From a bacterium (GTDB lineage Bacteria > UBP6 > UBA1177), in NCBI GenBank assembly GCA_022703485.1, contig JAKLDO010000011.1:1-48841 (forward strand): DNA of 48,841 nt, given 5' to 3'. The notes beneath the pieces are model-generated. The model had not been told where the DNA came from, did not search any database, and saw only the letters and a list, made by a program, of their open reading frames with translations. Positions 38,534-48,237 of this stretch are shown piece after piece. How positions within the stretch are numbered: position 1 is the stretch's first letter; each line of letters opens with the position of its first letter. The translations under genes and the position numbers were made by a program.

Positions 38534-38561
38534 AATTTGACTGTCGTAAAATAATTTGACT
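38534..38561 (+). promoter_or_regulatory. Paired AATTTGACT repeats, possible enhancer site
   Basis: AATTTGACT occurs at 38534-38542 and 38553-38561, starts 19 bases apart. They lie about 110-140 bases before the expected sigma-54 start site, the usual place for activator binding. A small inverted repeat, GACTC-ATC-GAGTC, lies at 38581-38593. Confidence 0.4.
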
Positions 38562-38645
38562 ACCACTGTAATCCAAGTTAGACTCATCGAGTCCTCACGA
38601 TAAAAATTAAATAAATTGTCAGCCAACCTGATTTAGAGGTCATTG

Positions 38646-38661
38646 TGGCACACATATTGCT
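38646..38661 (+). promoter_or_regulatory. Sigma-54 promoter for the metalloprotease operon
   Basis: TGGCAC, five bases, TTGCT: the invariant GG (38647-38648) and GC (38659-38660) are exactly ten bases apart, as required for -24/-12 promoters. Transcription would start near 38672, leaving a 67-base leader before the ATG at 38739. Confidence 0.65.
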
Positions 38662-38738
38662 CAATCAATATTATCCTTTAGAAAATATCTGCCGTATCTT
38701 ATCCGGTCATTTTTAATAAAATTTAAACAGGAGGTGAA

Positions 38739-39299
38739 ATGAAAAAAAATGTAGTGATCTTTTTTGTTTTTCTTGCGGCGACCGCAGTCGCATTGCTTCT
38801 GTATTTCAAAAATGATAATGCCGGAAAATCTGAAAAAAGCTCAAATAATCCTGCGGAAAAGAACGAAATGGAAAAAGAGGTTGCATCAAAACTGTCGTCA
38901 GCTCTCGGGAGAGCGATGAAAAACGCAAAGCCTGAAGAGCTCGAAAGAGTTTTCAATGAAAAAACCGAACTCACTCCGCTTCCTTTCGATGAGGTGGAAA
39001 AACTGGAGGGGGAGAACCTTCAGAAAAGGGTACAGGAACTCGATGCGAAACTTGACCATGCTGTCCAGACAAATCCCGATCTTCCGCCTCCTCCTGAATG
39101 GTATCTGAGAGAAAAGGAATATCTTTTTAACAAATTTTTCGCCACTGTCGGGAAAAGCAGATACCGGACAGAAATGACGGAAGAGCAGAAGGAAAGACAG
39201 CAGAGATATGTGAATTATCTCGAAGAAATTAAAAAAACAGGCGAAGTTGTAAGCGATGAACAGCTTGCAAAGATCAAAGAACAGATTTTAGGAGAATGA
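38739..39299 (+). CDS. Membrane-anchored charged helical protein, unknown
   Basis: This 186-residue protein has one N-terminal membrane segment (about 4-22) and a highly charged, mostly helical remainder with a Pro-rich break (DLPPPPEWYLREKEYLF). The anchor lacks a clear cleavage site, so it probably stays in the inner membrane facing the periplasm. I do not recognise a family. GGAGG directly precedes the ATG. It lies at the start of the sigma-54 transcript, before the protease. Its shape would suit a protease chaperone or inhibitor, but that is only a guess. Confidence 0.7.
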   Translation: MKKNVVIFFVFLAATAVALLLYFKNDNAGKSEKSSNNPAEKNEMEKEVASKLSSALGRAMKNAKPEELERVFNEKTELTPLPFDEVEKLEGENLQKRVQELDAKLDHAVQTNPDLPPPPEWYLREKEYLFNKFFATVGKSRYRTEMTEEQKERQQRYVNYLEEIKKTGEVVSDEQLAKIKEQILGE

Positions 39300-39301
39300 A
39301 C

Positions 39302-41374
39302 ATGAAAAAGTATTTAGTTCTGTTAGCGCTTTTTGTGCCGCTTCTGGTTTTCGGCACCAATACGGCACAGGTGACGGATGTTTCAAATTCAAGCATGATA
39401 ACTCGTGAATCTTTTTATCTTTATGCCGGTAGTCAGTATAAGTTCAGAACTTATTCAACTGACGATACGGTTGTTCATATTCTTAACAGTAGCAATGTTC
39501 AGGTTGCATACAATGATGACTGCGGAACAGATTGTGATGCTCAACAGTCTGCATGGTGTTCTACAGTTACTTATACTCCGGCAGCATCAGGGTATTATTA
39601 TGGAATTATTAGACACTACAGCAACGGACAAGTCGGCAAAAGAGCAACGGTGAAAGCATTCAGAGATGGCAGTCTTATCGGAACGCTAAACAACAGGCCG
39701 GTTGGCGGAAGCCGGATAAATATTGATACATGGTCGGCTTCCTTACAAAACAGACTTCAATTTCATTACCTTAACAGATGGAAAGAGGAGGCCGGAGGAG
39801 CTATAGAAGAAGACACAGTAGTTTACCTCATGAGTGGTAGCAATATTACTCATTTTAATGAAGATAGTGGTGCTGCCAGATCTGCGAGGATAAATCTTAC
39901 AACTGGTTCTTGTACAGGTAATTGCAGAATACTTGGCGGAGCTAATCCGTGGCATCCGAATAATGAGGGCAATGCCCGTGCGGTTGTTGAATATTTAAAT
40001 ATGCCAAATTATCCTCTTAGCAACTGGATTTCAAACGATTCTGATCAGGATGGAGTTTCAAACCAACTGGAATCAATCATTGGTTCCAGTTCAAATTCAT
40101 CGAATACTGATGAAGATGGTTTGAAAGACTACTCTGAAATATTCGGTTATGGCGGAGTATCCCTTCCTTTTGAGGGTTCTAACCCCAATATAAAAGATGT
40201 GTTTGTAGAGGTGGATTATTTTGGCAGATGGCTTGTTGGCGGAGATCCTAATTCATTGAGACAATTCTATATAAACCATGCTGCGGGAGTGAAAGAAAGA
40301 AAAATCGCCGCTTTTGCTCACGACAATATAAGGGTTCATATTGATTTGGATGATTATCTCGGTCTAATGGGTGAAGGGCACGCTAAAATATATGCTCACT
40401 GCAATACTGGAGCTGATCCTCAGGCTTACTATATGGCGAGCAACAGATCCACGGATTTTACATCAGCAAGAAACGGAATATACTTCTGGGCAGTTGCCGC
40501 AAATAAACATTCTTCACCATTGAGTTGGTCTGGTGGAATATCATGCACCAGTCCCGGAGATAATTTTATAATGTCATTTGGTGATAGAGAAAATGGTGGA
40601 AGTCTTAATCAATGGACAGCTGCACACATTCATGAGTTAGGTCATGCATACGGATTAGGGCATAATGGTAATACAAATGGAGACGGGTTAAATAGCGACA
40701 ACAGCGATATTCATCAAAGCATTATGAATTATAAATACTGCTGGGGTTCGGTTCCGAGAAATTTTAACGGACTTTGGAATCCTGTAACAGGTACATGGAC
40801 TATTCCCCCAGACAGTGAATGGAGATACAGCACAGATTCGTCTTTTTGGAACTCTGACTTGAACTGGAATTATCAAGACATTGCAATAACAAATAGCGGC
40901 ATTCCGACAGGAGCGAACGGTTGTTTGCCAAATTCAATGAATCCTGCTGATTCTCCCAAACTTCAGTGTCAGCAACCGGGAGCAGAAAGAACATGTGACT
41001 GCACTTTCAACGAATGGAATGTGCTTGACCACACTGGTGGAACAAACATGATCCTCGGTATTTTGACAAACAAAGGACTGCTTTCTTCTGAAGATATGGT
41101 TTCAACCCCGATTTTCGGTTTAGGTGGAAGAATAATTGCCGAAAACCTTGATGACTTGATGAATAGTGGAGAAAAATACGGAAGTTTTAAGGAAAAAGAA
41201 TCTCAGAAACATATTGAAAGGCTTGATGAAATAAATAAAAAATTCTATACTGAAGAAGTGAAACAGGCAATATTGGAAGCAAAAATTGATATAATGAAAA
41301 AGAATGGTCTGCAGGAAGGAAAGGACTATGATGTTGTCAATGGTGATATCGTGAAGAAGGGTGATATATTATGA
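39302..41374 (+). CDS. Secreted metzincin-type zinc protease
   Basis: This 690-residue protein has a signal peptide (cleavage near VFGTN) and a beta-rich N-terminal region. TSP3-like calcium repeats follow near 245-280 (DSDQDGVSN, NTDEDGLKD). The catalytic motif HELGHAYGLGH gives zinc ligands H444, H448 and H454 and the catalytic E445. MNYKY about 30 residues later provides the Met-turn of metzincins. The C-terminal region has several Cys and then a charged helix. The ATG at 39302 is preferred, because AGGAG at 39290-39294 is seven bases before it; an ATG at 39296 is too close. Substrate unknown. Confidence 0.88.
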   Translation: MKKYLVLLALFVPLLVFGTNTAQVTDVSNSSMITRESFYLYAGSQYKFRTYSTDDTVVHILNSSNVQVAYNDDCGTDCDAQQSAWCSTVTYTPAASGYYYGIIRHYSNGQVGKRATVKAFRDGSLIGTLNNRPVGGSRINIDTWSASLQNRLQFHYLNRWKEEAGGAIEEDTVVYLMSGSNITHFNEDSGAARSARINLTTGSCTGNCRILGGANPWHPNNEGNARAVVEYLNMPNYPLSNWISNDSDQDGVSNQLESIIGSSSNSSNTDEDGLKDYSEIFGYGGVSLPFEGSNPNIKDVFVEVDYFGRWLVGGDPNSLRQFYINHAAGVKERKIAAFAHDNIRVHIDLDDYLGLMGEGHAKIYAHCNTGADPQAYYMASNRSTDFTSARNGIYFWAVAANKHSSPLSWSGGISCTSPGDNFIMSFGDRENGGSLNQWTAAHIHELGHAYGLGHNGNTNGDGLNSDNSDIHQSIMNYKYCWGSVPRNFNGLWNPVTGTWTIPPDSEWRYSTDSSFWNSDLNWNYQDIAITNSGIPTGANGCLPNSMNPADSPKLQCQQPGAERTCDCTFNEWNVLDHTGGTNMILGILTNKGLLSSEDMVSTPIFGLGGRIIAENLDDLMNSGEKYGSFKEKESQKHIERLDEINKKFYTEEVKQAILEAKIDIMKKNGLQEGKDYDVVNGDIVKKGDIL

Positions 41375-42294
41375 TTCCGAACCTGAAATTAATGTCAATT
41401 TTACTTTTTATTTTAAGCATGCTTGCACTCATTGCATCCTGTAATAAAAACTCATTGAAGGAAACAGCAGATATTGATGCTGACAATCAGAAAAGTTTTT
41501 GCGAAACACTTGATGTTGAAATATTCGAGAATGGAAACGAGGAGTGTCCTTATGTTGTTAAAACAGGAACGATTTTTAAGCAGATAGTTTTCTATTCAAA
41601 TTATGACTCAGTTCTTTTAAGACAGGAGTCTGGTCTTGCAGTGACAATAGAGGAAGCATCTCTGACAGAGAACATTAATTCGGAAAAATATTTGAAAATA
41701 AAAGCAACAAGTCCAGATGAAAAAAACGGGGACAAAGAAAATGTATGGACAATAACTTTTTCCGGCTATGATTCATCTCTTTTTGATTCAAACGCCCTAA
41801 TCGGCAGAAAATGGCAGCTGTTTCTTGTGGAGGGATTTTATGGTTCCGTTCATGCTGATGGAATTGGCAGGACACTGATTGTAATAAAAGAAGGTGCCGG
41901 TCAAATAGTGGCCGCTTCTGCACTAGGGGTCGTGAATGAAGACAATGAAAATGACTGGGACAGGAAAATATGGCCGTCGAAACTTGTTCCTGATATCACA
42001 TCTGAAGTTCTTCATCCGGAAAACTGCGCTTCGTTTCAGTGCAGAGAAATAAGGCAGGCAATGTATGATGTTGTTTATCCTGATGTTCTCGTCGCACCAC
42101 CTGTAAAGTTTAACAGAAATGGAAAGAGTGTGATTGTAAAGAATGATGGAGAAGAAAAAAAACTGGATGGATATATCTACACCATTTCCGATAACATGAA
42201 AGTTCATGAAAAAGACCCTGACCAGATGATATTTGATACAGGAAAGAAGTATCAGTACAATTTTCAGATTCTTAATACCGAAGCGCTGAAATAG
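41371..42294 (+). CDS. Lipoprotein following the protease gene, unknown
   Basis: This 307-residue protein has a lipobox with Cys24 (LIASC). A short Asp-rich linker is followed by a mixed beta domain with no family I recognise. Four Cys residues in the mature part (CETLDV, ECPYV, NCASFQC) could form disulfides. It overlaps the protease gene by four bases (ATGA), so production of the two is coupled. It may anchor or modulate the protease. A weak hairpin lies just downstream (GCTGA-ACTC-TCAGC near 42298-42312) without a U-run. Confidence 0.75.
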   Translation: MIPNLKLMSILLFILSMLALIASCNKNSLKETADIDADNQKSFCETLDVEIFENGNEECPYVVKTGTIFKQIVFYSNYDSVLLRQESGLAVTIEEASLTENINSEKYLKIKATSPDEKNGDKENVWTITFSGYDSSLFDSNALIGRKWQLFLVEGFYGSVHADGIGRTLIVIKEGAGQIVAASALGVVNEDNENDWDRKIWPSKLVPDITSEVLHPENCASFQCREIRQAMYDVVYPDVLVAPPVKFNRNGKSVIVKNDGEEKKLDGYIYTISDNMKVHEKDPDQMIFDTGKKYQYNFQILNTEALK

Positions 42295-42339
42295 TTCTGC
42301 TGAACTCTCAGCTGAAAATAATCGTCATGCTTAATCTTT

Positions 42340-42369
42340 TTGTTGAGAAAATTTAGTAAAGTATATAGA
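42340..42369 (+). promoter_or_regulatory. Possible promoter for the pseudokinase/GGDEF gene
   Basis: TTGTTG (42340-42345) is 16 bases from TATATA (42362-42367) or 18 from TATAGA (42364-42369). It lies 50-80 bases before the ATG. Confidence 0.4.
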
Positions 42370-42421
42370 ATGCACACTGCGAACTTTAGAATTAATACCT
42401 GCTTGTCCAAAACGGCGCTCA

Positions 42422-45400
42422 ATGGCTAAGAACACGATGCTTGCTGACAGATTCGAGCTTAAAAGGAAACTGGGAAGTACTTTTTTCGGTGAAGTGTGGC
42501 TTTCAAATGACACTCAGACCGGTGCCGACATATCGCTGAAACTTGTCACAAACAGCCATTTCAATAAAAAAGGTGACATGAGAAGGCTCCGCGAGGAGTT
42601 CAAGGTCTTCAGCCAGATAAAATGCAGACACATTGCCGAACTGCTCGAGCTTTTTGAGGAAAGAGGCGTTCTTTTCTATACCGCGGAATATGTCGAAGGC
42701 CATTCGCTGGACAAACTCAAAGGCGAACCTCTGACAAAGCTCATATCTGTCTTCATAGATGTGGCAAGGGCCATGCTCGAACTCCACAATTACGGAATAG
42801 TCCACGGAGCGGTGAAACCGGAAGATATAATCATCAGGTCTGACGGCTCCGCGAAACTTGTCGATATAGGCCTGATGTCTGTTTTTGAGCATAAACTCGT
42901 CAAAGCGGACAGCAACTTCATCTACACGGCACCCGAGATCATCAACAGGAAGAAATTCGACTGGAGAGCCGACCTTTACACGCTCGGCGTGATAATGTAT
43001 GAAGCGCTTTATTCAAAAATGCCGTGGGACAAGCCCCCTTTTGCAGAGGATATCAACGACGAAGATATAAAAATAGTCTTCCCGAAACAGTCTTTTGCCG
43101 AAATGAACAGGATAATAAAAAAACTGATCTCAGTGGATCCCGACAACCGTTTCGGAGATACGATAGAACTGCTTTCCGCACTTGAAAGGGTGAAAGCCGC
43201 AGTCGCCGGAAAAAGTGAAAAGGCAGACGGCACGGAAAAACGGCTTGAGGTGAAAGAGGCCGATTTCGTTTCAAGAAGGACCGAAATGTCGATGCTCCTT
43301 GAAATGCTCGACAATTTCGAAGCCACCGCACTTGATCATGCTGTGATAATCGAAAGCCCCAGAGGCGCAGGCAGGACACGGTTCCTCAGAGAGTTCGAGA
43401 AAAGGATCGTCAACAGGAACCTCAGATCTCTTTTCTTTTCAGCAAGCCAGACACAGAACCTTGCAGTTGATATAGTTGACACCATCTGGGAGAACCTCGA
43501 CAGAGAGTACAGACTTCAGCTTTCATTCAAATGGGGCGGCGCGATACTCCTCTATTTCCCCCATTTCAGCGAGTTCGGCGAGTTCAAGAATGTGAAACCT
43601 GTTAAAAACCTTCCACAGGTCAGCGAAGATTTCTACAGGTTCGTATCGATGTTCCGTGATTTCATAAAAATGGGAACAAGGAACATTCCTCTCGTGCTCA
43701 TGCTCGACAACTTCGACCATATCGACAAAAGGTCGCTTAAACTTATACAGGAGCTCACATCAGGCGCTGAAAGCTCGAACAGGGTCTTTGTCGTTGTCAC
43801 GATCGATTCGACAAGCGGCTCGAACCTGGAGATCCCCGCTTTTTCAAGAATAACACTGTCGCCTTTCACCTTTGCAGAGACGAGAGACTACATTGAAAGC
43901 TGTCTGGGTCTTGCAGGAGCTTCGATAGACAATGAACTTTTCATGTGGGTGTACCGCAACAGCAAAGGACTTGCAAAACAGGTAAGGTCGCTTCTTTTCC
44001 TTCTGATCGAAGAGAACCTTATAACCCTCAAGGGCGGGCAGGTCATGTTCAACGGTGCGGCGCTGGGAGAGAAAGGTGTCGAATATCTGCTTGAAACAAA
44101 GATAAACTCGTTCAACAAAAGAGAGCAGACGGTACTGAAAGCGTGCTCTATCTATAAAAAGTTCATTACAAAGAAAGCGCTGCTGTTCCTTGTGGAAAAT
44201 GAAATGAACAGCGAAGAGCTTGACTCGGCGCTCGGGATACTTCAGGCGAACTATCTCCTTGTCATGTATAAAAACGGCAAGATAAACATAGTCAACAGAC
44301 TGTTCCAGCCGATAATATACGATCTCATGACAAAAGAAGAAAGAGAGTATCTCCATGCAAAAATGGGCGAGTTCCTGATCCTTAATTCAGTTGAAAACCT
44401 TTCAATGAACATAAATCCGTACGCTTTTGCGGCTTATCACTTCAGCAAGGCGGGACACAATGAGATGGCTCTCAAGCTTTATCTGCAGTCAGTCGGCGGT
44501 TTGATGGCCTATCTGAACTCAGAGCTTGCAGAATCCTCAATAGATGAAGCTCTTTCAATAATCGAAGCCCACCCCGAGATAATGCCCGGGAAAAAGCTCC
44601 ACGCCGTCTATCTTTTTGCAGGAAGGAGCTACTACAGGCTCGGAATATACAAAAAGGCAACAGAACCGCTTGAAAAAAGCTACTCGATATGGAAGAACGA
44701 CACAATACTTGAAGACCTTGTCTTTTCACTTGCAGGCGATTCCGATCCGAAGAAAGCGGCGAAGTTCATTTCGGGATATGACGCCGACACACCTGAAAAG
44801 AAAGCTGTTAAACACTATCTGAGGGCGTATGTCTATCTTACGGCCGAGAACAACTACATAAAGGCAGATTTCCATCTTAAGCGGGCTTTGAAATATGTGC
44901 AGTCGGGGCATGACAGACTTTTCGGTCCGATCAGAAGGTTTACTCTGAAACAGCTTCATTTCGATCTTTCGCTGTATCGTGAGAACACAGATTTCAACAA
45001 GCTCGAAAAGCTCAGGACGGAGCTGGTTGAAAGTTCGACAAAAATAGATTCAAGAGCGTTCTACATAGATGCGCTGAACGCATCGTTCGTTTTCTACTGG
45101 AATTTCAATGAAATGAAGAAGGCATACGGCGTGCTTCACGAAACGCTGAAGCTGTCTCTCGAAATATTCGATAATTACAGGATCACAAGAAGCTATCTGA
45201 ACCTCGCCAACTGCTCCCACAGGATCGGAAGGCTCAACGATGTAAGATTCTATCTTGACAAAGCGGTCGAATATGCAAGGAAAGGGAGCGGAGCCAACAT
45301 CCTCAAGATGTGTTACTGCAACTACGGTGAGCTTGCTGTGATAAAAGGGGAGTTCTCTCTGGCCGACAATTATCTCTACAATGCAGAGGAGATATCAAAA

Positions 45401-47077
45401 AGAGAGTTCAAAGATCCCGAACTGATAACCATATACAGCCTTCAAGTTCTTTTGTCGCTACTTAAGAACGAAACAGGGATTGCAAGGAACATAGGCGGCA
45501 GACTTAGAAGGTATTATGAACAGTTCGAGACGGTAAACCCTCAGAAAAGCGTTCTCTACGCCTCATCTCTGATGCTCCTTGAAGCAATGACAGGCAGCGA
45601 AAAAGAGACATTCATAGAGCTTGATGCGAAACTTCTGGCCCTTCTGAACAGGTTTCCTCTGTTCAAACAGACGAACTATCTTTTCTATATCACATGCAGA
45701 ATAATCTTCTACAGGAAGCAGGGGAACCGCGATTCGGCGATGAACCTGATAATGGATGTCGAAAAGTCAGATGTCAGAAGCTCGCATTCCCTTTTCCAGA
45801 TGCTTTATTACTATCATGCCGCGCTTTTTCTGAAAGATGCCGCGCCTTCGTCATCACTTCTAAGGAAATACCTTCAGGCCGGAATAAAGTTCTCGCTCCA
45901 GATACAGGCCAATCATTTCTACTCACTTTTCAGCGGCATATCCTATGTGCTTGAAAGGGATGATACGGAGAATGTGTTTGCAAAAATAAGAGAGATACTC
46001 AAGTTCGTGGACTGTGGCGAAGATTCTAAAACCCTGATAGAATCAGAGGTTTCAAAGTTGCAGACCCATATTTACAACACAAGGAACCAGATCGAGCATC
46101 TCAACACGATGAACACTTCCTACGCCGCCATAATAGATATTGTCAAATCGATAGCGGGCAGGACTGATTTCAACAGGATAACGGAAATAATAATTAAAAA
46201 GACCATTGACATCCTGTCTCTTGAGATCTGCGGTATCGTATTTGTGGGTAGTGACAGCGAAGAGAACAGCTACCTGATACTCGATTCATCTCACAGGGAG
46301 CACAAGATGTCCGATTTCCGTTTCAAGGCGGGTGTCGTTCCGAGAATGCTCAAGACAGGCAGGATCGACTTCATATCAGGCGCCCCTTCTGAAAAGGGTC
46401 CGGAATTCCGTTCTGTTGCCGCCGTGCCTGTGCTGATGAGAGGCGAAATAAAAGCTTACTGCTACATAGAGAGGGATTCTACGCTCGGGCATTTCACTGA
46501 ATCCGAGATAAGATTCCTGGAAATTCTCTCTGAAAATATAAGCGTAATTTACGATAACGCCGAGCTTGTACAGATAGCGACGACCGATTCGCTGACAAAA
46601 CTCTACACACGCAGACATTTCTTCGACATACTTTCAAACGAAGTGGAAAAGGCGGGCAGATATAAATTCATAACATCAATGATAATGCTCGACATAGATC
46701 ATTTCAAGGAGATAAATGACACTTACGGACATCTCGCCGGTGACATAATTCTCAGAAAGCTCGGAGAACTGCTTAAAAAGACCGTGCGGTCATCCGACTA
46801 TGTAGGAAGGTTCGGAGGTGAAGAGTTCATCATCCTGCTTACAGGAACGGACCTCGACGGAGCATATCAGACCGCCGAGAAGATAAGGAAGAACTGCGAA
46901 AAGGAGGAAGTGTCAGGTATTTCATTCACTGTGAGCCTGGGTGTCGCATCATATCACGAAGACCGCATAAAAAATGAGAAGGATTTTATTGAAAAGTGTG
47001 ACATGGCGTTGTATAGAGCTAAAGGACTTGGCAGGAACAGGACTGTCAGGTACAGTGATCTGGTCAGGAGAGGCTGA
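42422..47077 (+). CDS. Pseudokinase-ATPase-TPR-GAF-GGDEF signalling protein
   Basis: This 1551-residue cytoplasmic protein begins with a Ser/Thr kinase-like domain (about 10-260). The VAIK-type Lys is K40 and the DFG-like motif is DIG, but the HRD motif reads H128-G129-A130, so the catalytic Asp is missing. An AAA/STAND-like ATPase region (about 285-560) has a Walker A of GAGRT in which R318 replaces the Lys. Helical TPR-like repeats follow (about 680-1200), then a GAF domain (about 1235-1375). The GGDEF domain (about 1385-1550) has GGEEF at 1465-1469 and an RSSD I-site at 1456-1459. It should make cyclic-di-GMP with feedback inhibition. No clear ribosome site precedes the ATG. Confidence 0.88.
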   Translation: MAKNTMLADRFELKRKLGSTFFGEVWLSNDTQTGADISLKLVTNSHFNKKGDMRRLREEFKVFSQIKCRHIAELLELFEERGVLFYTAEYVEGHSLDKLKGEPLTKLISVFIDVARAMLELHNYGIVHGAVKPEDIIIRSDGSAKLVDIGLMSVFEHKLVKADSNFIYTAPEIINRKKFDWRADLYTLGVIMYEALYSKMPWDKPPFAEDINDEDIKIVFPKQSFAEMNRIIKKLISVDPDNRFGDTIELLSALERVKAAVAGKSEKADGTEKRLEVKEADFVSRRTEMSMLLEMLDNFEATALDHAVIIESPRGAGRTRFLREFEKRIVNRNLRSLFFSASQTQNLAVDIVDTIWENLDREYRLQLSFKWGGAILLYFPHFSEFGEFKNVKPVKNLPQVSEDFYRFVSMFRDFIKMGTRNIPLVLMLDNFDHIDKRSLKLIQELTSGAESSNRVFVVVTIDSTSGSNLEIPAFSRITLSPFTFAETRDYIESCLGLAGASIDNELFMWVYRNSKGLAKQVRSLLFLLIEENLITLKGGQVMFNGAALGEKGVEYLLETKINSFNKREQTVLKACSIYKKFITKKALLFLVENEMNSEELDSALGILQANYLLVMYKNGKINIVNRLFQPIIYDLMTKEEREYLHAKMGEFLILNSVENLSMNINPYAFAAYHFSKAGHNEMALKLYLQSVGGLMAYLNSELAESSIDEALSIIEAHPEIMPGKKLHAVYLFAGRSYYRLGIYKKATEPLEKSYSIWKNDTILEDLVFSLAGDSDPKKAAKFISGYDADTPEKKAVKHYLRAYVYLTAENNYIKADFHLKRALKYVQSGHDRLFGPIRRFTLKQLHFDLSLYRENTDFNKLEKLRTELVESSTKIDSRAFYIDALNASFVFYWNFNEMKKAYGVLHETLKLSLEIFDNYRITRSYLNLANCSHRIGRLNDVRFYLDKAVEYARKGSGANILKMCYCNYGELAVIKGEFSLADNYLYNAEEISKREFKDPELITIYSLQVLLSLLKNETGIARNIGGRLRRYYEQFETVNPQKSVLYASSLMLLEAMTGSEKETFIELDAKLLALLNRFPLFKQTNYLFYITCRIIFYRKQGNRDSAMNLIMDVEKSDVRSSHSLFQMLYYYHAALFLKDAAPSSSLLRKYLQAGIKFSLQIQANHFYSLFSGISYVLERDDTENVFAKIREILKFVDCGEDSKTLIESEVSKLQTHIYNTRNQIEHLNTMNTSYAAIIDIVKSIAGRTDFNRITEIIIKKTIDILSLEICGIVFVGSDSEENSYLILDSSHREHKMSDFRFKAGVVPRMLKTGRIDFISGAPSEKGPEFRSVAAVPVLMRGEIKAYCYIERDSTLGHFTESEIRFLEILSENISVIYDNAELVQIATTDSLTKLYTRRHFFDILSNEVEKAGRYKFITSMIMLDIDHFKEINDTYGHLAGDIILRKLGELLKKTVRSSDYVGRFGGEEFIILLTGTDLDGAYQTAEKIRKNCEKEEVSGISFTVSLGVASYHEDRIKNEKDFIEKCDMALYRAKGLGRNRTVRYSDLVRRG

Positions 47078-48237
47078 TGGGAATAAATGTAAATGTTACG
47101 GAACAGCAGGTATTGCAGGGAGACACTTCGATCGTCAGGAAGGAGTTCGAAGATCTGGTGCAGTCATCTTTTCTGATAAAGAAGTTTGAGAATGATGTCG
47201 CGATCAACTTTCCCGAAATACCCCCTCTTGACATGATAAAAAAACTCAAGACCGAAAAGTACCGGAGCTGGTTTGAGAAACTTGACAGGGAAGTGCCGGG
47301 TGTTCCCTATTTCCTGAGTCAGAAATCCAACACGCTGCTTTATTACCTGATGGGAAACATCCCGTTTGAAGAAAAGGACAATTCCATATATTTCAATGAA
47401 CTGAGTGCGCAGAGGTTCTTCCGGGAGAAGGTTGTCCAGATAAAGAACATCTGTCTTCCTAACAACATAAACCCTCAGAACGGTATACACAGGCTTTCCG
47501 GACTTCTTTCCGGTGAAAGGGAGAGCCTGTCCCAGTCATCTGCTCCCAGAGATGAGATCAAACAGGAGTCTGAAAAGGTAAAAAAAGGTGTCGCAATAAA
47601 GGACCTTCTTGACAAGTACGGATCTATAGCTTTCATGAACCGCGACAGGGCCCTTAAATTGACCCTGGTGATAACCGGAATACCTGAAAAGATCTCTTTC
47701 GTGAGGAACAGTCTTGTAAAAGACCCGCGAAATCCTCAGCCTTTTTTTCTCACTTCAATGAAAACCGATTCCTCGTTGAATGAAATAAGGTCTGTCATAT
47801 TCCCCAGTATTTCAGATGTTGAAGAGGCTATAGGAAAATTCGGCGGTGTATATGTACAGGTCGTGACAAAGGCTGAGGATTCTTCATATCAGAGCCTTTT
47901 TGAATCCGAGAACATTTTTCCGGTTGAAACGGTGCTTGAATTTAATGCGGCCGAAGAAAAATCCGCAGTGTCGCCTGCTGAAGAGCCCGTCCCGGTCCCT
48001 GTGAGTGTAAAAGGGACTGCCGTTAAGGATATTACTGAAAAAGAGCCTGCCTCTGAGCATACCGGAAATATCGAAGAGAAAAGGTCTGATGAAAGCGAAG
48101 AGATCTTGAGGCTCAGAGCTGAAAATACAAAACTTATAAAAAAAGTGGAGCAGCTTCAGAAACTGATCGAGACATATGAAGAGGAAGTTCATAAAAAGCA
48201 GTCGATTAAGGGTTTTTTCAGGAAATTTTTTGATTGA
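47077..48237 (+). CDS. Hypothetical protein with C-terminal coiled coil
   Basis: This 386-residue protein has no signal peptide or membrane span. It has a mixed alpha/beta region (about 1-280), a Pro/Glu-rich linker (about 285-335) and a C-terminal coiled coil (about 340-375). I do not recognise a family. The start overlaps the GGDEF gene by one base (TGATG), and AGGAGAGG supports it; the stop overlaps the MBL-fold gene. The coupling suggests it works with the signalling protein. Confidence 0.7.
   Translation: MGINVNVTEQQVLQGDTSIVRKEFEDLVQSSFLIKKFENDVAINFPEIPPLDMIKKLKTEKYRSWFEKLDREVPGVPYFLSQKSNTLLYYLMGNIPFEEKDNSIYFNELSAQRFFREKVVQIKNICLPNNINPQNGIHRLSGLLSGERESLSQSSAPRDEIKQESEKVKKGVAIKDLLDKYGSIAFMNRDRALKLTLVITGIPEKISFVRNSLVKDPRNPQPFFLTSMKTDSSLNEIRSVIFPSISDVEEAIGKFGGVYVQVVTKAEDSSYQSLFESENIFPVETVLEFNAAEEKSAVSPAEEPVPVPVSVKGTAVKDITEKEPASEHTGNIEEKRSDESEEILRLRAENTKLIKKVEQLQKLIETYEEEVHKKQSIKGFFRKFFD

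Noticed and set aside
42298..42320. Possible terminator after the protease operon
   Set aside because: A short hairpin exists but no run of T follows, so I do not call it an intrinsic terminator.
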